Shown piece by piece: positions 36,360-41,158 of a stretch of 41,158 nucleotides of DNA. Position 1 is the stretch's first letter. Every line of letters starts with the position of its first letter. The notes under the pieces are model-generated. The model was not told the DNA's origin and ran no database searches. It saw nothing but the letters and a program-made list of their open reading frames with translations. A program made the translations under genes and the position numbers. This DNA is from Haemophilus sp. C1 (GTDB taxonomy: Bacteria; Pseudomonadota; Gammaproteobacteria; Enterobacterales; Pasteurellaceae): contig NZ_LDVZ01000018.1 in the NCBI RefSeq assembly GCF_001276515.1, forward strand, positions 1-41,158, in the 5' to 3' direction.

Positions 36360-37118
36360 TTAACTTAATAACGCCTGAGCAGCTGCGATCACAACAGACA
36401 CAGCTTTTTCTTCTGTTTGTTTCATTGTTGCTTCATTTGGAATTTCTTGTTGAGTGCGGTTTACAATCACGCCCGCAACCATCCCAGCACGCAAACCTAA
36501 TGCGCTACACATGGTAAACAATGTTGACGATTCCATTTCGTAGTTCATCACATTCAAATCTTGCCATTGTTTAAGTAGACCTTGGTAATCACGATATACT
36601 TTACCGCTATAGGTATCATAACGCTCTTGACCTGGATAGAATGTATCAGATGATGCGGTTACACCCACATAAGGCTCGATACCTTTTGCTTTCGCTGCAT
36701 TATAAAGTGCGGTTGTACATTCAAAGTTTGCCACTGCAGGATATTCTAATGGTGCGAAATGACGGCTTGCACCATCTAAGCGAACAGAAGCCGTTGTGAT
36801 AAGAACATCGCCTACATTAATATGTGGTTGAATTGCGCCCGTTGTACCGATACGCAAGAAAGTGCGAACACCAAGTTGAGCTAGTTCTTCTACACAAATT
36901 GATGTTGATGGCCCACCAATACCCGTAGAACATACAACAACAGGTTGTCCATTGAGATAACCTAACCATGAAGTAAATTCACGCGTGCTAGCAAGAAACT
37001 CTGGATTATCAAGTTGTTTAGCAATACGCTCACTACGTGCAGGATCGCCAGGAACAATAGCGAGTGTTGCGCCTTTAAGTTGTGCTTTGGTGAGGTTTAG
37101 GTGGAATACGTCTGACAT
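36360..37118 (-). CDS. udp: uridine phosphorylase
   Basis: The 252-aa enzyme splits uridine to uracil and ribose-1-phosphate for salvage. It starts [20 protein letters not shown] with AGGAG upstream; the longer open frame to 37226 is not coding in character. Family motifs are [13 protein letters not shown] (phosphate binding), [29 protein letters not shown] and the nucleoside-binding [15 protein letters not shown]. It is transcribed toward the IS remnant. Confidence 0.97.
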   Translation of the reverse strand: MSDVFHLNLTKAQLKGATLAIVPGDPARSERIAKQLDNPEFLASTREFTSWLGYLNGQPVVVCSTGIGGPSTSICVEELAQLGVRTFLRIGTTGAIQPHINVGDVLITTASVRLDGASRHFAPLEYPAVANFECTTALYNAAKAKGIEPYVGVTASSDTFYPGQERYDTYSGKVYRDYQGLLKQWQDLNVMNYEMESSTLFTMCSALGLRAGMVAGVIVNRTQQEIPNEATMKQTEEKAVSVVIAAAQALLS

Positions 37119-37355
37119 AATAAATCTCCTTATTATCATTGAACGTGATGATTTCGCCCTTAGGAAAAATCTTGTTTTAAAGAAAAGAAATAAAACATTT
37201 TTAGAAAATTCTGTTTTCTCTTTCAAACATTTTCATTATTTCCTTTTCATTTTTCTGGTAAGGAATAATAAGTAAAAAAAGAAGTGCGGTCAAAAAGTTA
37301 AACGTTTTCGGTTATAATTCCACGTAAATTTTTTCTAGAACAAGCGAAAAATAAA

Positions 37356-38018
37356 ATGAATGCAAAAATTTTAGTTATAAAAGTGGGACAAGTTAAAACC
37401 CTAACCTTTTCCGATGGAAGCCAGTATGAAAGCGCGATTCGTAAAAAAGTTGTGCTATCGGTAAAAATTCATTCTCTTGGTGCGGAAGGAAACGATGTTG
37501 GTTTAAAAAAACATCACGGCGGTGTAGATAAAGCTCTCTTTTTTATGTCGGCCGATTCTTTTAATAAATTAAATGCTTTATTAAATAAAGATTTTTCTTA
37601 CATGGAAACCGCCACTTACGGAGAAAATTTTGTCGTGTCAGGCTTGAATGAAGACAATGTGTGTATTGGTGATCGCTATCAAATCGGCTCAACAATTTTA
37701 GAAGTATCTCAACCACGTAAACCTTGTGAGCGTTTATCAAAAAATACGGAAAACGAAGAGACTCGCGATATTGTTTATCAAACTGGGCTCAGTGGATGGT
37801 ATGTTCGCGTCATTGAAACGGGAGAAATTAGACAAGGTGATGAATTAAAATTGCTCGCGCGCCCTTATCCGCAAGTAACAATTCGCCATTTAAATCGATT
37901 GTTATCTGCACCCGAAAATGAAGCTGAACTAGAAGCAGCATTAGATATTGAAGTATTAGCTGAAGCCTTTAAACGCTCAATTCGATCGCAAGTATCGAAA
38001 TTCAAACAACAGGGATAA
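37356..38018 (+). CDS. MOSC-domain protein (YiiM-like)
   Basis: The 220-aa protein is built like YiiM molybdenum-cofactor sulfurase C-terminal-type proteins. It has [14 protein letters not shown] (about 49-62), [20 protein letters not shown] (about 87-106), and the conserved Cys in [11 protein letters not shown], the likely Mo-cofactor ligand. In E. coli the family detoxifies N-hydroxylated bases. A C-terminal helical tail is present. It ends two bases before the ychJ-like gene, so they form an operon. Confidence 0.85.
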   Translation: MNAKILVIKVGQVKTLTFSDGSQYESAIRKKVVLSVKIHSLGAEGNDVGLKKHHGGVDKALFFMSADSFNKLNALLNKDFSYMETATYGENFVVSGLNEDNVCIGDRYQIGSTILEVSQPRKPCERLSKNTENEETRDIVYQTGLSGWYVRVIETGEIRQGDELKLLARPYPQVTIRHLNRLLSAPENEAELEAALDIEVLAEAFKRSIRSQVSKFKQQG

Positions 38019-38020
38019 AT

Positions 38021-38503
38021 ATGTCAGAAATTTCAACCGCACTTTCGGAAGATTGTCCATGTCAATCTGGTCATCAGTACGCAGATTGTTGTGGTAAATT
38101 TCATTTGAGACAATCGTTTCCCGAAACTGCTGAACAACTCATGCGTTCACGTTATACGGCTTATGTTTTAAAAAATATACCTTATATTGTTGCAACAACT
38201 GTGCCAAGCCAACAAACTTTATTAGAAACTCATCTATTGCAAGAATGGGCTGACAACACTACATGGCTAGGGTTAGAAATCCTAAAAACAGAAAACCTCA
38301 CAAAAACTCAAAGTGCGGTGGAATTTAAAGCTATTTTTCAAGGCGAAGAGAGAGTACTAGCTCATGAAGAACGGTCAATTTTTGTGAAAATTGAAAACCG
38401 TTGGTACTTTGTGGATCCGACCGTATCCTTGCCTACAATGAAACAACCTTGTGTATGTGGTTCTGGTAAAAAATTTAAACATTGCTGTGGGGGATTTTTA
38501 TGA
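38021..38503 (+). CDS. ychJ: YchJ-family SEC-C motif protein
   Basis: The 160-aa protein has two zinc-binding SEC-C motifs, [13 protein letters not shown] at the N-terminus and [13 protein letters not shown] at the C-terminus, bracketing an NTF2-like domain with [20 protein letters not shown]. The function is not established for the family. Its stop overlaps the start of the yihY-like gene (ATGA at 38500). Confidence 0.92.
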   Translation: MSEISTALSEDCPCQSGHQYADCCGKFHLRQSFPETAEQLMRSRYTAYVLKNIPYIVATTVPSQQTLLETHLLQEWADNTTWLGLEILKTENLTKTQSAVEFKAIFQGEERVLAHEERSIFVKIENRWYFVDPTVSLPTMKQPCVCGSGKKFKHCCGGFL

Positions 38504-39309
38504 TTTCATTGAAACAATTTAGCCTGCTCTTTTGGAAACGTTTTTCAGAAAATAAACTCAACCAAGCTGCTGGCGCACTAACTTACAGCACGATGCTTGC
38601 TATCGTGCCAATGGTAATGGTGATTTTTTCTATATTCTCTGCATTTCCTGTATTCAATGAAGTCACTGGAGAATTGAAAGAAATGATTTTCACCAATTTC
38701 GCGCCATCAGCGAGTGATATGGTGGGTGAATATATCGATCAATTCGTATCAAACTCAAAGAAAATGAGTGCGGTGGGAATTGTGAGTTTAATTGCCGTTG
38801 CCTTGATGTTGATTAATAATATCGACCGAACATTAAATAGTATTTGGCACAATAGTCAATCTCGCTCTCCGCTTTCTTCTTTTGCGATTTATTGGATGAT
38901 TTTGACACTTGGCCCACTTATTATTGGCGTTAGTATTGGGATTAGTTCATATATTAAAATAATGTTTGAACAATCGGAACATTTATCATTAGGTTTAAAA
39001 TTGCTCAGTTTTGTGCCTTTTTTATTTACTTGGTTTATTTTTACGCTTATTTATACGGTTGTACCGAATAAAAAAGTGAAAATTAAGCATTCAGCTTACG
39101 GTGCATTTCTTGCCGCGATTTTTTTTACTCTTGGTAAACAAGCCTTTACTTGGTATATCGTCACTTTTCCCTCTTATCAATTAATTTATGGTGCAATGGC
39201 AACTTTACCAATTATGTTATTGTGGATTCAAATAAGTTGGCTTGTGGTGCTAGTTGGTGCGCAATTAGCTTCAACCTTGGATGAAATTAGAGAGCAGATC
39301 GAGCAATAA
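38500..39309 (+). CDS. YihY-family (UPF0761) inner-membrane protein
   Basis: The 269-aa protein has about six TM segments. The N-terminal motif [20 protein letters not shown], then [20 protein letters not shown], is the family hallmark, followed by [16 protein letters not shown] and a C-terminal [20 protein letters not shown]. The family was once called ribonuclease BN but is now regarded as a membrane protein of unsettled role. I start at ATG 38500, overlapping ychJ; the earlier ATG 38482 adds six residues without a ribosome site. Confidence 0.92.
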   Translation: MISLKQFSLLFWKRFSENKLNQAAGALTYSTMLAIVPMVMVIFSIFSAFPVFNEVTGELKEMIFTNFAPSASDMVGEYIDQFVSNSKKMSAVGIVSLIAVALMLINNIDRTLNSIWHNSQSRSPLSSFAIYWMILTLGPLIIGVSIGISSYIKIMFEQSEHLSLGLKLLSFVPFLFTWFIFTLIYTVVPNKKVKIKHSAYGAFLAAIFFTLGKQAFTWYIVTFPSYQLIYGAMATLPIMLLWIQISWLVVLVGAQLASTLDEIREQIEQ

Positions 39310-39326
39310 TGCTCGATCTAAGAAAA

Positions 39327-40982
39327 TTATCGGGCAATTGCCAATGTTTGGTATAAATAATGGCGATAATCATTGAGTAGCTGAATATCAGAAGAATCTT
39401 CTAATTTGCCATTACTCAATTTGCACATTGCCATATTCGCTTTCATAAATTCATCTTCTGCTGATAATCCAGCGACATTCATCAAGACACCTCCGGCAAA
39501 AGCGAGATCTAAAAAATGTTGCTCTTGCTTAAATTGACTCGCACAATTACTTCTTACAACAAATTGTGTCACATAATCAGGCTGTGCATAATCCCCTTTC
39601 TTCGGAGGGATAACATTATCAAATGCTACTTGGTGATCTCCGAAATACCCTAGAACAAAAGGCTTTTTACGTTCATGTAAATAGTTATTCATTCCTTCAA
39701 TCGCCTCATTCAAGGCGACAATACGTTGAGTATAGTCATTCAATGCAGAAATACTTTTAACCTCTAAATTAGGCATTTGAAGATTAAATGTATTTTCCAT
39801 GCCCAATTCGTATGGACCATGTTCACGCATAGTCAATACATAAACAAACATTGGCTGCTCCACATTTTCTAATGCTGGATGTTGTTTTTCCAAAATCATT
39901 CGGGTGTACTTCATCATTTCTTCACTGCTAATATCCCAAAGATTTTTACTGATAGGCGCAGGATAACCGAGATCTTGAGGCTGCAACATCAAATCAAAAC
40001 CAAAATGATCATAAGCGAATTTCGCATTGTAATTACCTTTTGTAAAAGGCGACAAGGCAACACAAAAATATCCTTGTGCTTTTAGATTTTTCACTAAACC
40101 TGATTGCAAGTGCGGTACAACAGAATAAAAAACGCCACTTGCTAACGCGCCAAAATCGGTCGAAGGCACACCAGCTAAAAAAGCAAATTCTGATTTCCAC
40201 GTTGCGCCAGCAAAAGTATGTACACGCAACGGCGAAGCAAATACTGTATCATTTTGAGGTTCAAACATGGAAAGTGGCGGAATAGATTGCTGACTAAAAG
40301 CAAATTGATGAGGATTCAGCGTGGATTCCATTAATGTTACAACAATATCGGGTTTTGTTTCAGATACGTTGTTTGTATCAGATGAAAGTGCGGTCATTTT
40401 TTCAATAAAATTTTGGCTATTGCCATCAAAATTTGGCACCTTGAAAAAAATACCGCGGCAAGACATTGGTAAATTCAAAAACACATCGCGACCATCATCG
40501 GGTAAAGAATCTAACCAAACTTGCACCGCACTTGGCTTTTTAGAATAATGCCACATCAAGCTAAAGCTAAGGATAAACAATAACGCTCCAATGCTGTTAC
40601 CTAATAGCCCTAAAGATCCGACATCATTAAAACCAAAAATCGCATAACCTAATAACGCAAGTAGCCCAATAACGCCAAACAACGCACCTTTATAATGAAT
40701 TAAGGTTTCCCAATTTCGCCAATCTACCACAAGAAAGAAATCTGAAATTAGCAAAGGCTGTTTGTAATAATGAATTTTTAAACGGTGAAATAACATCAGC
40801 ACAACAAAAAGCACAGATGAAAAATTTAAAGCACGTTGCCATTGGCCAGAAACCATAAGCATCCCGCCAAATAAAAAAGTAAAAAGCGTAATAGCAAAGA
40901 AATAAGTCCAACGATAATGAGAGTTTACGATAAAAATCACTGCCGCAATCGTGAATAAAGCTAAGAAAATATAAGCGATCAT
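39327..40982 (-). CDS. membrane sulfatase-family protein (LTA synthase/phosphoethanolamine transferase-like)
   Basis: The 551-aa protein has five N-terminal TM segments (about 1-20, 26-44, 52-66, 98-115, 125-145) and a periplasmic alkaline-phosphatase-like domain. Metal-site residues are visible in VVTLMESTLNP (Glu), TFAGATWKSEFAFLAG (the nucleophile Thr), and GYFGDHQVAF (Asp-His). Similar enzymes add phosphoethanolamine or phosphoglycerol to surface glycans or lipids; the substrate here is unknown. It converges with yihY with 17 bases between stops. Confidence 0.85.
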   Translation of the reverse strand: MIAYIFLALFTIAAVIFIVNSHYRWTYFFAITLFTFLFGGMLMVSGQWQRALNFSSVLFVVLMLFHRLKIHYYKQPLLISDFFLVVDWRNWETLIHYKGALFGVIGLLALLGYAIFGFNDVGSLGLLGNSIGALLFILSFSLMWHYSKKPSAVQVWLDSLPDDGRDVFLNLPMSCRGIFFKVPNFDGNSQNFIEKMTALSSDTNNVSETKPDIVVTLMESTLNPHQFAFSQQSIPPLSMFEPQNDTVFASPLRVHTFAGATWKSEFAFLAGVPSTDFGALASGVFYSVVPHLQSGLVKNLKAQGYFCVALSPFTKGNYNAKFAYDHFGFDLMLQPQDLGYPAPISKNLWDISSEEMMKYTRMILEKQHPALENVEQPMFVYVLTMREHGPYELGMENTFNLQMPNLEVKSISALNDYTQRIVALNEAIEGMNNYLHERKKPFVLGYFGDHQVAFDNVIPPKKGDYAQPDYVTQFVVRSNCASQFKQEQHFLDLAFAGGVLMNVAGLSAEDEFMKANMAMCKLSNGKLEDSSDIQLLNDYRHYLYQTLAIAR

Positions 40983-41103
40983 GAATTTTCCCTATGATGC
41001 ATAACAGACTAAAATGAGACATGACAATGTTTGCGCACTTTATCACGTAAACGTAATAGATTGAACGGGAAAAGAAAATTATTTGGATAATTTGAAAATA
41101 AAG

Positions 41104-41158
41104 TGGTGGGCGATACCGGTCTCGAACCAGTGACCCCCTCCTTGTAAGGGAGGTGCTC
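41104..41158 (-). tRNA. tRNA-Val(UAC), 5' part beyond window edge
   Basis: On the minus strand the sequence gives the anticodon arm CCTCC-CTTACAA-GGAGG with anticodon TAC, the variable loop, the T arm ending GGTTCGAGACC, and the acceptor 3' half with encoded CCA at 41104-41107 (TGGT on the + strand). The D arm and 5' acceptor strand are cut off. Confidence 0.93.

Noticed and set aside
36351..36363. 13-base match (TAAAAGATATTAA) between CRISPR spacer 2 and sequence by the udp stop
   Set aside because: Low-complexity AT-rich 13-mer, expected by chance in a window this size; the rest of the spacer does not match.

Overview
The window is a Haemophilus chromosome segment (H. influenzae / H. haemolyticus type). 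The Haemophilus uptake signal AAGTGCGGT / ACCGCACTT recurs in and between genes throughout, the housekeeping proteins (LigA, ZipA, CysZ, CysK, SodA, the Ccm set, Udp) look like Haemophilus orthologues, and a tRNA-Val lies at the right edge. I read everything by eye; no searches were run.

Left region (1-10.4 kb): a type I-C CRISPR-Cas locus on the + strand, with the last codons of a probable cas3, then cas5c, cas8c, cas7, cas4, cas1, cas2, a leader and a short array of five repeats plus a remnant of a sixth. It is GC-richer than its surroundings and carries Neisseria-type DNA uptake sequences, two of them exact, so it probably came from a Neisseriaceae donor. It looks disabled: cas5c has an in-frame TGA, cas8c a frameshift and cas1 a one-base deletion. 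AT-rich cargo sits between the cas genes: a complete-looking Thoeris system (two TIR genes plus a SIR2-SLOG thsA) between cas3 and cas5c, a ribbon-helix-helix/PUA-like gene between cas7 and cas4, and a two-TM protein gene between cas4 and cas1. The last two have REP-like hairpin pairs beside them.

Middle (10.5-15.7 kb): core genes ligA, zipA (-), cysZ, cysK (+). Between cysK and sodA (15.8-26.7 kb) is a second accessory island, a tightly packed minus-strand operon: WYL regulator, 107-aa protein, short dynamin-like GTPase, large dynamin-like GTPase, tail-anchored 318-aa protein, a 1030-aa HerA/FtsK-type ATPase with a glycine-zipper segment, an LHH-type HNH nuclease, a SUKH (SMI1/KNR4) immunity-like protein and a HEPN-like protein. 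An XRE regulator is divergent, and the shared intergenic region holds phased repeats that look like an operator. I cannot match this combination to a named system; it is the best candidate for something new.

Right region (26.8-41.2 kb): sodA (-), the cytochrome c maturation operon ccmABCDEF-dsbE-ccmH-ccmI (+) with a compact four-hairpin element between ccmF and dsbE, two small exported proteins, a decayed IS3/IS150-type element, udp (-), a MOSC-ychJ-yihY cluster (+), a membrane sulfatase-family gene (-) and a partial tRNA-Val(UAC) (-).
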